DNA of 64,000 nt. Source: CAVTWJ01 sp963849485 (lineage in GTDB: Bacteria; Oederibacteriota; Muellerivitia; Muellerivitales; Muellerivitaceae). The position numbers and the translations under genes are program-made. The stretch lies in assembly GCA_963849485.1 (NCBI GenBank), contig CAWKIF010000102.1:15494-79493 (forward strand), read 5' to 3'. Each line of letters opens with the position of its first letter. Position 1 is the stretch's first letter. Under the pieces are notes generated by a model. That model was not told the DNA's origin, made no database searches, and was given only the letters and a program-made list of their open reading frames with translations. Of the stretch, positions 31,939 through 39,801 are shown piece after piece.

Positions 31939-32145
31939 TTATTGCCAGAACCATTTCTTCTTCGCCGGCACGGGTTTGTTCAAGTCTGGGGCGCGTTTGT
32001 AGCCGCTAAATCGTAGTTTATCGCGGGATTCGGATTCCCGATGGTCGGGGTTCATAGGCGGGGGGGTGTTTCCCGCGGCCGGGGTCGCAACGGGTTTCCG
32101 CGAGGGGTCTTCGTTGTTCTGATTGAGGTTAATGGCGTCACTCAT
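31939..32145 (-). CDS. small hydrophilic protein, function unknown
   Basis: Predicted 68 residues. The ATG at 32,145 has AAGGAAG eight bases upstream; an ATG two codons earlier is possible. Pro/Asn/Lys-rich, with no signal peptide or membrane segment, ending in a basic aromatic tail (PVPAKKKWFWQ) that could associate with a membrane or partner. It lies upstream of the giant autotransporter on the same strand with a 241-bp gap, which should hold the autotransporter promoter, and 33 bp downstream of the cupin gene, so it may be co-transcribed with the latter. Not recognised. Confidence 0.5.
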   Translation of the reverse strand: MSDAINLNQNNEDPSRKPVATPAAGNTPPPMNPDHRESESRDKLRFSGYKRAPDLNKPVPAKKKWFWQ

Positions 32146-32178
32146 AGTCACTTCCTTTGTCCGTCCGTGCTGGGCTTC

Positions 32179-32550
32179 TTAGGACGGTTTGATCATCGTT
32201 AAAAGCATTTTCAAGGGCGTCAGGGCCTTCACCGAATGGGGGACCCCCGCCGGCATCAGGACGCTTTGCCCCACATGGGCATCGCGCTTTTTCGCGTCGA
32301 CCGTCAGCTCGACCTTCCCCTCCAAGACCTGCACCATCGCGTGGTAAGGGGACGTGTGCTCAGTCATGGCCTGGCCCTGGTCAAGGGCGAACAGGGTGAT
32401 GGACCCGGTCTCGCTCTTCACCAGCACCCGGCTCACAATGGCGCCCTCCGAGACAAGGATCAGTCCGGCGACATCGACGACTTTATCGGGTTCCAGCCCC
32501 TGGGGAGCCTTTTCGCTTTCCACCACGTCCAAAATCGTTCCTTTTTTCAC
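32179..32550 (-). CDS. cupin-fold protein
   Basis: Predicted 123-residue single-domain cupin, about the usual length for the small cupin_2 family. The two conserved motifs are recognisable: motif 1 around residues 62-80 (EHTSPYHAMVQVLEGKVEL, with two His and the following Glu) and motif 2 around 95-108 (QSVLMPAGVPHSVKAL), whose P-A-G-x-P-H is the typical metal-binding His. Such proteins bind a divalent metal and act as small dioxygenases, isomerases or sugar/ligand-binding proteins; the substrate cannot be told. No signal peptide, so cytoplasmic. Likely one transcript with the small gene 33 bp downstream. Confidence 0.85.
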   Translation of the reverse strand: MKKGTILDVVESEKAPQGLEPDKVVDVAGLILVSEGAIVSRVLVKSETGSITLFALDQGQAMTEHTSPYHAMVQVLEGKVELTVDAKKRDAHVGQSVLMPAGVPHSVKALTPLKMLLTMIKPS

Positions 32551-32722
32551 TGAAGCCTCCTCTGGGTCGAGACCACAAGTCGAGACCCGTGATTTGAGTG
32601 TGCCGGTTTCTACAGAAACCGGCGCCTAAAACATTCTCCGTCAGGATCACCCCTAGGGACCGGATTCATGGGTATCAGAACCCGGCGCCCGGGGGCGTCC
32701 CCACTCCATTCGCTGTCAGTTC

Positions 32723-33271
32723 TTACTTCGTCTCATCCTTCATTTTATGATCGGATGAATCTTCGCCCTTCGAATCCCCTTTTCCCATCTTGCCCATGGA
32801 ACAGCCCATGCCCATTTTGCAGCATCCCTCTTTAGCCAGAAGGAACTTGGCTTGCTGGCTCGGGCTCAGGATGGCGTCCAACTGGTCCCGATAGCCGTCG
32901 CGGATCGTCTCAAGTTTTTCCTTTTCCGCGTCGATTTTCGCGAGCAGGCCCTTGATCGTGTCATCGTCCGCCTTGGCGTCCAACTTCATCTTCAAGGTAT
33001 CCTCATCGACATTGATCTGGTCGCAAAGGCTTTGGGATTCTTTCCTTTGTTTCTTGCAAAGATCCTTGACCTTCCCCGATTGGGAATCGGAAAGATCGCA
33101 GGCCTTTTTACAGCCGTCTTCCCAGCCGCCCTTGTCCCAGCCATGGGCCTCGCTCATTTGCATTCCGTCGTCCTTCGGCATGCCCTCCTCGGCGCGGGCC
33201 GACGCGCCCAACCCCAAAAAGACACCCATCGCCAAAACCGCAAAACCTTTCTTATTAAAAAAACTCGACAT
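32723..33271 (-). CDS. Spy/CpxP-like periplasmic protein, Cys/Met-rich C terminus
   Basis: Predicted 182 residues with a signal peptide at 1-27 (cleavage at ARA-EE). The body is helical and charged, like the LTxxQ family of periplasmic chaperones and metal-stress proteins (Spy, CpxP, CnrX/ZraP relatives): LSDSQSGKVKDLCKKQRKES near 59-78 and ILSPSQQAKFLLAKE near 132-147 stand where the family LTxxQ motifs stand. Two features suggest metal binding: a Met/Asp-rich N-terminal segment (GMPKDDGMQMSEAHGW) and a C-terminal CCKMGMGCSMGKMGK. The gene has GGGGAGG before the ATG. A terminator-like hairpin lies about 30 bases upstream on the same strand and may attenuate it. Confidence 0.7.
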   Translation of the reverse strand: MSSFFNKKGFAVLAMGVFLGLGASARAEEGMPKDDGMQMSEAHGWDKGGWEDGCKKACDLSDSQSGKVKDLCKKQRKESQSLCDQINVDEDTLKMKLDAKADDDTIKGLLAKIDAEKEKLETIRDGYRDQLDAILSPSQQAKFLLAKEGCCKMGMGCSMGKMGKGDSKGEDSSDHKMKDETK

Positions 33272-33299
33272 GAAAACCTCCCCTGGTGAATCTGAATTT

Positions 33300-33328
33300 A
33301 AAAAAACTCCGTAAGTTAAGTTACGGAG
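33300..33328 (-). terminator. terminator or attenuator hairpin upstream of the Spy-like gene
   Basis: A perfect 8-bp stem CTCCGTAA (33307-33314) / TTACGGAG (33321-33328) with a six-base loop, followed on the minus strand by a run of T. It lies about 255 bases past the YgjP-like stop and only about 30 bases before the Spy-like ATG. It either ends the upstream transcript or works as a leader attenuator. Confidence 0.65.
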
Positions 33329-33470
33329 ATTTGGACGCTAGGGTAAGGGATGGGGGCTGATATATAAAAATCATCCGGGACGCGAAAAGAAAATTATCAG
33401 AATGATTCGAGCGGGCAGGGCGCGATCAATTTGATCGACTTGATCTTCGGAACTAAAAAAACCATTGAAC

Positions 33471-33554
33471 CGCCAAGACGCCAAGAACAACTAGATAATC
33501 GATTTTTAAAATCTTTAAACCCTGATTGTTTTTGCCTTTCTTGGCGTCTTGGCG
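33471..33554. repeat. inverted repeat CCGCCAAGACGCCAAGAA
   Basis: An 18-bp sequence, CCGCCAAGACGCCAAGAA (33471-33488), returns in perfect reverse complement at 33537-33554 with 48 bases between. A degenerate piece occurs near 3,355, so this is a dispersed intergenic element of the GC-rich half. The 312-bp gap 33,272-33,583 otherwise holds only the hairpin at 33,300. Confidence 0.75.
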
Positions 33555-33583
33555 GTAAAAATCGTCTTTGCTTTGAGGTTTTG

Positions 33584-34306
33584 CTACAAGTCATAGATAC
33601 TTTCCTCATTGTTCTTCGATCTTCGATTGAGCTCTTTGCGGTAGGTTTTCCATTGGGGCATGAAACGCCCCATCAGGCCGTAAAAGCGCTGGTTGTGCGA
33701 GGGCTCCAACAGGTGCGCCATCTCATGCACCAGGACATATTCCAGGTACTTCGGGTCTTTCTGCGCCAGGTCGGCGTTGAGGCGGATCACGCCTTTTCGG
33801 GTATGGCAGGTTCCCCACCGGGTTTTCATCTTCCTCACGTGAAAACTCTTCACTTGAACCCCCACTTGGGGGCCCCATCGGGCGGCCAGCGGCGGCAGGG
33901 CTTGTTGAACCAATTCCCCATACCACCGGGCCAAAAGCTTAGCCTTCTGGGCCGCTCCCGCGCCCTTGCGAACCTGTAAGCAGATCCGGTCCTCTTCGAG
34001 GCTAACACTCGGCTTTCCCCGCTTTTCCACAAGCTTCAGGGGATAACCCTTTCCCCAAACCGGGTGCAACTCGCCTTCTATATAGAGGGGAGGGGCGGTC
34101 CATCCCCCTTCCCGGATTCTCTTTTGCTGACGATTGATCCAATCGATCTTGGAAAGGGCGAAGTTCCGGATCTTCGCGGGGTCCATCCGTAAGGGCGCGG
34201 TGATCCCCACCCGCCCGTCGGGGGGGTAAACCCGCAGGTGCATGTGGCGGATGTTCTTGAGGGTGATGGTTAAAGTGATTTCCCCCAATTGAAGCGTGTC
34301 GTTCAT
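33584..34306 (-). CDS. YgjP-like metallopeptidase domain protein (DUF45)
   Basis: Predicted 240 residues. ATG 34,306 has AAGGA seven bases upstream; an ATG six codons earlier is less likely. Family hallmarks: an N-terminal half containing RHMHLRVYPPDGRVGITAP, then KMKTRWGTC near residue 165, and the zinc-protease motif VHEMAHLLEPSHNQRFYGLM near 195-215 (HExxH plus a downstream His). This is the YgjP/WLM group of metal-dependent hydrolases, frequently found beside restriction-modification and toxin-antitoxin genes; its physiological substrate is not established. No signal peptide, so cytoplasmic. It stands downstream of small accessory genes on the same strand. Confidence 0.88.
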   Translation of the reverse strand: MNDTLQLGEITLTITLKNIRHMHLRVYPPDGRVGITAPLRMDPAKIRNFALSKIDWINRQQKRIREGGWTAPPLYIEGELHPVWGKGYPLKLVEKRGKPSVSLEEDRICLQVRKGAGAAQKAKLLARWYGELVQQALPPLAARWGPQVGVQVKSFHVRKMKTRWGTCHTRKGVIRLNADLAQKDPKYLEYVLVHEMAHLLEPSHNQRFYGLMGRFMPQWKTYRKELNRRSKNNEESIYDL

Positions 34307-34437
34307 CCCAGTCCTTGTTTCCATTGAATTAGGATAGGAAATATTAATAAATGGTGACTGACCACACGCCCCTACTTCATTAACTTCCCCGACCAGAGCG
34401 CATCCAGGAATACTTAACCAGGAAAAGCTGGGGCTTC

Positions 34438-34591
34438 CTATGAGTCAATTTTAATGATTTCGCAAATCTCGTTCATGACGGCTCTTTCAATCTCATCCTT
34501 TATCGTTTCTTCATTGGGTTTTTCCGTATACTTATGGGCCCGGTTCCAGCCGTAAGCGGTTCCTTCTTCTACGGACGCGATAGAATTTCAT
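34438..34591 (-). CDS. short hypothetical gene, probably one-base frameshifted
   Basis: A minus-strand frame reads VEEGTAYGWNRAHKYTEKPN and on through an amphipathic helix to a TAG at 34,438. It has no start codon in its own frame, but an ATG at 34,591 with GAAGG nine bases upstream lies in the neighbouring frame; removing one base near 34,573 joins them into a protein of about 50 residues beginning MKFYRV. The charged helical sequence and the ribosome site argue for a genuine small gene; no family recognised. It sits in the accessory stretch with toxin-antitoxin genes. Confidence 0.4.
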
Positions 34592-34630
34592 AAATATCAG
34601 CCTTCAATTTAACTTTCGGCACAGTTCATC

Positions 34631-35065
34631 TCAACACCACAAATGTTGCCTTATGTCGATAAGACGATGGAGCATTTCATCGTCCATAACGCGGATCTTG
34701 TCCTCAAGTTTCCGATGGGAGGCGCTAGCCCTCTTATCCTCATGCAGCACGACATGCGTCGAAGATTTTCCATCAGGGTTGGGAACCAAAGTGTATTTAT
34801 AAGTCTTGGCCCATTTTCTCAGTGCCTTTTGTTCATCCTTTTGCAACTGGGGCCGGATTACTTTCCAATAACGATAGAGGACCTGAAGCTCTTTCCATTG
34901 TTTTTGATGGTAGGGGTCGTAATCGTAATCCGTAATCTTCTGCGGTTTTTCCTTCTCGATAAAGTCCTCCAGGAGTTGAAAACAGGCATAAAGCATCACC
35001 CGGTCTTTATCGCACCACTTACTATCCTTCTTCAAATCTGAAATTTTAAGAGTGTTGCCAATCAT
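34631..35065 (-). CDS. hypothetical cytoplasmic protein
   Basis: Predicted 144 residues, charged and helical, without signal peptide or membrane segment. Visible blocks are YDYDPYHQKQWKELQVLYRYW (residues about 45-65) and a basic stretch DEQKALRKWAKTYKYTLVP, then DDEMLHRLIDIRQHLWC at the C terminus. The first block resembles helical phage- or plasmid-type hypotheticals, but I do not recognise the family. It lies 45 bp downstream of the HTH antitoxin gene in the same direction and may be co-transcribed with the RelE/HTH pair. Confidence 0.55.
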   Translation of the reverse strand: MIGNTLKISDLKKDSKWCDKDRVMLYACFQLLEDFIEKEKPQKITDYDYDPYHQKQWKELQVLYRYWKVIRPQLQKDEQKALRKWAKTYKYTLVPNPDGKSSTHVVLHEDKRASASHRKLEDKIRVMDDEMLHRLIDIRQHLWC

Positions 35066-35110
35066 AGGTAAACACCTACCTGTTTTTATTAATCACAATC
35101 TGTCGGTTTG

Positions 35111-35446
35111 TCAGCCTTCCACCGAATATTTTCCCGCCATTTCATATAAGAGCTTTTTGGTGGTATCGGGATGGGTGATCAGCCCTTCCGCCCAATAACC
35201 AACAGAGGCTGGAATGGGGTTTTTGCCCTGTTCCCATTTTTTTACGGTTTCCGGGCTCACCGCCATGATCTTCGCGAATTGCGGCTGTGAAACCTTCAAG
35301 ATGCTCCGCGCTTCCTTAATGTCTTTGCCCGTGGTTCGAATATAGAGGGTCTCCACCTTCACCTTGGCGGGTTTCCCTTGGGCGTACTTGATCGCCTCCC
35401 GAAGGCTTTCCTTGAATAACTTGGATGCTTTTCTAGTTTTTTTCAT
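35111..35446 (-). CDS. HTH (Xre/NadS-type) antitoxin
   Basis: Predicted 111 residues from ATG 35,446 (the frame is open further upstream, but the extra residues overlap the toxin gene and are not family-like). The C-terminal half is a helix-turn-helix: KEARSILKVSQPQFAKIMAV-SPETVKKWEQGKNPI (about residues 45-80), with the SQPQFA and TVKKWEQG signatures of the Xre antitoxins that pair with RelE/HigB toxins. It should bind and neutralise the toxin and autoregulate the operon. It overlaps the 3' end of the toxin gene by 14 bases, the toxin-first order of HigBA-type modules. Confidence 0.85.
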   Translation of the reverse strand: MKKTRKASKLFKESLREAIKYAQGKPAKVKVETLYIRTTGKDIKEARSILKVSQPQFAKIMAVSPETVKKWEQGKNPIPASVGYWAEGLITHPDTTKKLLYEMAGKYSVEG

Positions 35447-35831
35447 TTGGTGCCCCCTGGGATTGCTCGTAAGATTTTTTGATGATCTCAGCGGTTCTTT
35501 TAAATAGTTTGATCTCACCCGATGTAAGATCCGTCTTTTTTCGATGGTCGTAAACCATGAAAAGATAAATGTCATGTTGTATCCGAAAAAGCATATAGAT
35601 GAATCTAAAACCACCGCTCTTACCGATGTTACGGCTTGGCGATTTGGCCCTTCCCTTTACCCAACCACCAGAACCCCTGATCTCATCCAACTTCCCGGAC
35701 ACTACTTCTAATTTGATGCTTTCCCCCACCGCATCATGCAGTTTAGGCTCTAATTTGTTCAGTTCTTTTAGGTCATATTGGCGTAGCCTAATGCGATTAT
35801 GACTAATTTCGGAAATCTTTATGTCTTCCAT
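35433..35831 (-). CDS. RelE/HigB-family toxin
   Basis: Predicted 132 residues, the size of RelE-superfamily ribosome-dependent mRNA interferases. Family features are GSGGWVKGRAKSPSRNIGKSGG (residues about 54-74, the basic region preceding the core sheet), then GFRFIYMLFRIQHDIYLFMVYD (central strands) and KKTDLTSGEIKLFKRTAEIIKK (C-terminal helix). Toxin-first order with an overlapping Xre-type antitoxin downstream supports the call. The operon lies in an accessory stretch of the GC-rich half close to a second toxin-antitoxin operon. Confidence 0.82.
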   Translation of the reverse strand: MEDIKISEISHNRIRLRQYDLKELNKLEPKLHDAVGESIKLEVVSGKLDEIRGSGGWVKGRAKSPSRNIGKSGGFRFIYMLFRIQHDIYLFMVYDHRKKTDLTSGEIKLFKRTAEIIKKSYEQSQGAPNEKN

Positions 35832-36137
35832 GAATATTCCTAATCACAAGATATAGTATTATATACCACACCTTTCAATCCGATTCAATTGGGATTAAAC
35901 GAGGCTAATCCTACTAGCCAACCCGTCCGAGCTACTTAAACAGGGGCGAACGGATAGCCCTTCGCTGGGATTTGGTTGTTTATCGGTTTACGTGCGGACT
36001 GTCTCCTACATTGAAACCACAAGTTTCGAGGTGAGGTTTGGTGATCCCTAACAAATGTCAAATTCAATAACATTCCATAATCCATTTGTTGTGATGGGCG
36101 AAATTCCCGGCCAATTGCATTGGGCAATTGGGGCCAA
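35832..36137. other. intergenic region without recognisable feature
   Basis: 306 bp between the toxin gene and the Bax-inhibitor-1 family gene. It probably holds the toxin-antitoxin promoter (AT-rich stretch 35,832-35,895). Short frames in it are not supported. No RNA or repeat seen beyond a small ATTGCATTGGGCAATTG dyad near 36,115. Confidence 0.3.
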
Positions 36138-36870
36138 CTATCTGTCCCTATTTGGCGAATTTTCCCCGCCCCTAGCGTCTTTTTTACCGAAAAGAGCCAG
36201 GAGCCTGAGGAACAGGTTGATGAAGTCCAGGTACAGTTCCAACGCGCCGTAGATGGATTCCTTGACCTCCCGTGCGCTTCCCTCCTCCGTCCCCGCCTCG
36301 TCCAGGGCCTTCAGTTTCTGGGTATCGTAGGCGATCAGCCCGGTGAAGATGAAAACGCCCAGGACATTGACGACCCATTCCACCCCCGAGCTGTTGAGGA
36401 AGAGGTTGACCAGCGAAACCAGTATGATGCCCAAGAGGCCGAACAACAGCACGTGCCCCCAGCTGGTCAGGTCATGGTCGGTGAAAAAGCCGTAGAGGGA
36501 CATCAGGAAAAAGACGAGGGCGGTCCCGAAAAAGAGGCTGATGATCGATTTCAGCGCGAAAACGCAGAAGATGACCGACAGGGTCAGGCCCGAGGTCAGG
36601 CAATAGAGGAGGAACAGGGTAATCGCCCAGCCGGTGGAAAGTTTTTTCATGTTCGCCGCCAGGCCGAACACCAGCAGGATCTCGACCACCAGGAGAATCT
36701 CGAAACCCCCCCGGTTGCCCAGAATGGCGCGGGCCATGGCCTGGTTAAAGGCCGTGAAAACCGCCGTGATGCCGGAAAGGGTGAGCCCCGCGGACATCCA
36801 GGTATAGACCCAGCCGGAAAAAATTGCGCTGCTCTTTTGAAAAATCCTTGCTCATCGGCAATAGGCCCAT
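36138..36870 (-). CDS. Bax inhibitor-1 / YccA family membrane protein, one frameshift
   Basis: About 243 residues after correcting one indel. Seven hydrophobic helices fill the protein; conserved blocks are WMSAGLTLSGITAV (TM1), the stretch ending FGLAANMKKLS, and the C-terminal FIFTGLIAYDTQKLKALDE near residue 185, whose Asp lies in the pH-sensing di-aspartate region of BI-1/BsYetJ channels. The family conducts Ca2+ or modulates proteases such as FtsH. The frame is open from the ATG at about 36,797; the missing N terminus (MSKDFSKEQRNF) is in the next frame and joins when one A is removed from the A-run at 36,818-36,823. The start at 36,870 or 36,855 is uncertain. Confidence 0.85.
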
Positions 36871-37094
36871 GGGGGAATCCTTTTTAAGGGAATATAGCGA
36901 CCCAGAAATTATAAAAGAGATAGGAACGGGACGATGTAACAATTAAAGTTTGGGGGTAAAGTCAAAATAAGCTTGGATTTGCGCTGGATCGGGGGAACTC
37001 CAGCCTGCCACCTAGCACGTACTTTCCAGGTGAGTGCGAGATTTGGTAGTCCCAATTGCTATGGCAATTGGGGACCCTTTTTCACGGACATGTT

Positions 37095-37532
37095 TTAGAA
37101 GTTCTTCTCAAAAGCCTCGATTAAATCGGGGAATCGCTTTTCCAGTAAAAAACGGGGCGTCACCACTTGGGTTTTTCCAATTTTTTTCAAGACCAATAAA
37201 TCCTGGTCCCCCGTCACGAGGTATTGCGCATTGGAGCCTGCCGCCAAATCACAAAGGAATTGATCCTTGGGATCCCTTAAGTGGGGCGTGGTAACTGCGG
37301 CTTCCCTGCCAGGCAGGGTAAAGCCCATGATCTCACGGATCAAAACTTCGACCTGTTCATCCGAAAGACTGAATTTCTTCCCCTTCATCGTTCGGGTCAA
37401 TTCTTGAAACAGTTTAGGGGATGCGTACAGAGCCAGCAAATCATGTCGGGCCAGATTGAGGATCATCCGATTCAAGCCGGACCAGAAGATGCCGGAAATA
37501 TATATATTGGTGTCCGCGACCGCTCGGATCAA
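37095..37532 (-). CDS. PIN-domain toxin (COG1569 type)
   Basis: Predicted 145-residue PIN-domain ribonuclease. Acidic active-site residues are visible in order: VADTNIYISG (first Asp, residue 7), the Glu of LFQELTR near 44, and DPKDQFLCDLA with VTGDQDLLVL (Asp pairs near 85-115). The family is the putative toxin component of VapBC-like modules. The start codon is TTG and overlaps the preceding antitoxin stop (TTGA at 37,532-37,529), so the two are translationally coupled. The C terminus ends 95 bp before the next hairpin-containing gap. Confidence 0.85.
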   Translation of the reverse strand: MIRAVADTNIYISGIFWSGLNRMILNLARHDLLALYASPKLFQELTRTMKGKKFSLSDEQVEVLIREIMGFTLPGREAAVTTPHLRDPKDQFLCDLAAGSNAQYLVTGDQDLLVLKKIGKTQVVTPRFLLEKRFPDLIEAFEKNF

Positions 37533-37792
37533 AGACTGCGGCTTTCCCTAACCAGCCTTACCACATCTGCTTCTTTGAGGTGCGAAAACCCCTTTTTCTT
37601 GGCGAGGGCTTCCGCCCAACGGTAGAAATGTTTGGAGCTGGTCTTTTCCGACACGCCTTTTTGTTTGAGGAACAACCCGAGGGATTCCTCAATGATTTCG
37701 CCTAACGATTTATCCTGTTCTAATGCGTATTTTTTGGTCTGGCGAAGCAGTTCCCGATCCAACCGAAGGGTGGTTTTTTGCAGAGTTTCCAT
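37529..37792 (-). CDS. ribbon-helix-helix antitoxin of the PIN toxin
   Basis: Predicted 87 residues from the ATG at 37,792, chosen because AAGGAGG lies six bases upstream. The frame is open further upstream, but only because it runs into a truncated IS3 gene. The N-terminal TLQKTTLRLDRELLRQTKKY and ALEQDKSLGEIIEESLGLFL are a ribbon-helix-helix: a beta strand followed by two helices. The C-terminal half (SSKHFYRWAEALAKKKGFSH) should bind the toxin. It overlaps the toxin start by four bases. An operator-like palindrome stands just upstream. Confidence 0.82.
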   Translation of the reverse strand: METLQKTTLRLDRELLRQTKKYALEQDKSLGEIIEESLGLFLKQKGVSEKTSSKHFYRWAEALAKKKGFSHLKEADVVRLVRESRSL

Positions 37793-37806
37793 GGCATCCT
37801 CCTTTT

Positions 37807-37832
37807 TTGCCATATTGCCATATTGACGGCAA
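37807..37832. promoter_or_regulatory. operator-like palindrome before the PIN/RHH operon
   Basis: TTGCC occurs twice (37807-37811 and 37815-37819) and pairs with GGCAA at 37828-37832, giving a nested dyad with repeated CATATTG half-sites about 15 bases upstream of the antitoxin start. Arrays of this kind are bound by RHH antitoxins for autoregulation. It also fixes the last point at which the sequence clearly belongs to the GC-rich half. Confidence 0.5.
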
Positions 37833-37839
37833 AGATTCA

Positions 37840-38080
37840 ATAAAAAAATACCAGGAAGATATTCTAACAACTGTTTTTTCCAATTGCTAATCTGGTTCGG
37901 ATGAACTTTATATTCCTTTGCAATTTCATTTATGCTGCTGTACCCCTTGATTGCTTCCAAGGCTATTTTTGCTTTTCGTTCGGCGCTATAGTTTTTTCTC
38001 TTTCCAGACATTTTAAGCTCCTTTCGCTTATTATAATTTAAGTATTTTCCACCTTAAATTATTGTGCATTTTGGGGTACA
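37840..38080 (-). mobile_element. truncated IS3-family insertion sequence (left end and orfA start)
   Basis: Only the left end is present. The terminal sequence TGTACCCCAAAATGCACA (38,080-38,063, minus strand) matches the IS3-family inverted-repeat type. orfA starts at 38,011 with a good AAAGGAG site and encodes the HTH of IS3 transposases: KNYSAERKAKIALEAIKGYS, then EIAKEYKVHPNQISNWKKQL. The orfA frame is cut after about 53 residues (LLEYLPGIF) near 37,845-37,850 and by chance runs in frame into the antitoxin gene, producing an apparent 160-residue fusion. orfB and the right end are absent. The break coincides with the abrupt change in base composition. Confidence 0.85.
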
Positions 38081-38482
38081 TCATAAATAATCATGGATTA
38101 TTTATTTGCTAATTTTTGAATGTTTAAAGACTTATTAGCTTTTTTTCAATTATTTAAATTAATTTATTTACTTAGTATATTTTTATAATTATATACCTTG
38201 TTTTTAGTGCAAATATTAAAAATATGTTATTTTTATTGTTTATAAATAATTCTATAAAGGGAAAGTTATTCCAATTGAAGGGTTTACAAACACTCTGTTT
38301 CATAATATTTATTTTAAATAAATCTATGCAAAATTTAATTCATCCAAATGTATTGCTAGATTGCACTTGTTTTGAATATTTAGCATTTTAAAATATTCTT
38401 AGAAATTTACTCACTTTCCGGATTTTAATAATAATTTTATCATTTTAGTTCTTTATTAATTCTTAATCATATCAATCATTTT
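38081..38482. other. AT-rich noncoding stretch
   Basis: About 400 bp of very AT-rich sequence between the IS3 end and the end of the O-antigen ligase/polymerase gene. No ORF, RNA or clear repeat. It marks the start of the AT-rich half. Confidence 0.4.
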
Positions 38483-39795
38483 TTAGGCACGTGAATATGT
38501 ATTATTTATTTTTTGTTTTATATACCAAAATATTATGAAATACATAAATATGGGCGTGTAATATCTTATAAAAGATAATTTCAACTGTTCTGATATTAAT
38601 GATATTACTAATATAAATAATAAAGTAATTTCTTTATTATTTGTATTTGTTTTATAAATGTAAATCAAATATCTTAATATATTTATTATAAATATTATGA
38701 ATATGATTATTCCTATAATTCCAAAACGTATATAAATTGCTAGTATAATATTATGCGAGACAATTTCGTTACCATTGAACTGCCAAAAATAAAAATTTCC
38801 AAAACCTATTATCGGAATAGAAGGAACAAGAGAGGGAATCGAAAAATCGTCGCGATCGAAAGCAGCATTATAATTGCTATTTCTAAAATATTCTACAGTG
38901 CTGCTAAGTCTATTAAAAATAGTTAAATCTTTCAAAAAGAAATTATATCCCACAATTATTATTATTAATAATACTGCGCTACGAAAAATAACAACTGACT
39001 TGTATTTTTTTGCTCTGGCATAAAAATAAAATAACAATACTAGCATCATAATATTTATTACAATAAAAGACCTTGATCCGGATAAAATCCACAGAAAATA
39101 GCCGCGCTACCCAATAATATTGATATTTTACTATTTTTGTTAAATATTATCATAGAAATTATCAATACTATAATTGAATAATCAATTAGAAATTCAGCAT
39201 CGTAAAATATTCCGCCATACCTTGTATAACCTGAAGTTATATTAAATATAGGTGCAATTAAATCCGAATAAACAATTGGATTATTTAATGTCAATAAGAT
39301 CATTAGGCTATGTGCCAATATAGGAATTGAAATTATTTTTAATAATAAGTTATCGTTTAAAAGGACTTCCTTATAACGTTCCATATTATTCTAAAAAATG
39401 GTAAAACTGTTAAATACCAAATTGAATTATTAATTAATTGCTTTATGGGTGATATTTTTAAAAGTATATGAGGAAAAACTATCAATATTCGGAATTATTG
39501 ACAAATTAAAGATGCCAATCAAAATACCGTATACAATTAAAAAGGTAACTATAAATACCAATTTGTAAACTTTATCAAGCTTAATATTCAAATCGAACAT
39601 ATAAAATACCCAAATCATCATAACACTTAGTGGGATTTGAATACTACTTGTATCGATGAGATGAAAATTAAAATAATTAATCGAAAAATCTATTGGGATA
39701 ATAATGAAAAGCAATTTTAATGCTATCTTTTTTTGATTTCCTAAGATTAAAATAATTAAAACAAAAGGTAGGGTATAAAGAATGAAAGCTATCAT
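38483..39795 (-). CDS. O-antigen ligase/polymerase (WaaL/Wzy-like) membrane protein, three frameshifts
   Basis: About 436 residues after joining three open frames (39,795-39,430, 39,384-39,058 and 39,049-38,483). Single-base corrections near 39,476 (A-run), 39,360 (A-run) and 39,100 restore continuous sequence. About 10-11 hydrophobic helices. The corrected junction reads LWILSGSRSFIVINIMMLVL, with the SGSR motif typical of the O-antigen ligase/Wzy_C superfamily, followed by the large periplasmic loop (NRLSSTVEYFRNSNYNAAFD). WaaL-type enzymes move glycan from a lipid carrier to lipid A core; Wzy-type enzymes polymerise repeat units. With an ABC exporter in the same locus a ligase is at least as likely as a polymerase. 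Confidence 0.75.
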
Positions 39796-39801
39796 AATAA
39801 A

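Noticed and set aside
37040..37090. CCCAATTGC/GCAATTGGG hairpin near the PIN gene end as its terminator
   Set aside because: The T-run lies on the plus strand, opposite to the gene; at best it could act for plus-strand transcripts, and no plus-strand gene precedes it.
37529..38011. A 160-residue protein combining an IS3-type HTH and an RHH antitoxin
   Set aside because: The antitoxin has its own start with AAGGAGG and an operator-like palindrome; the fusion is an accidental in-frame junction with a truncated insertion sequence.
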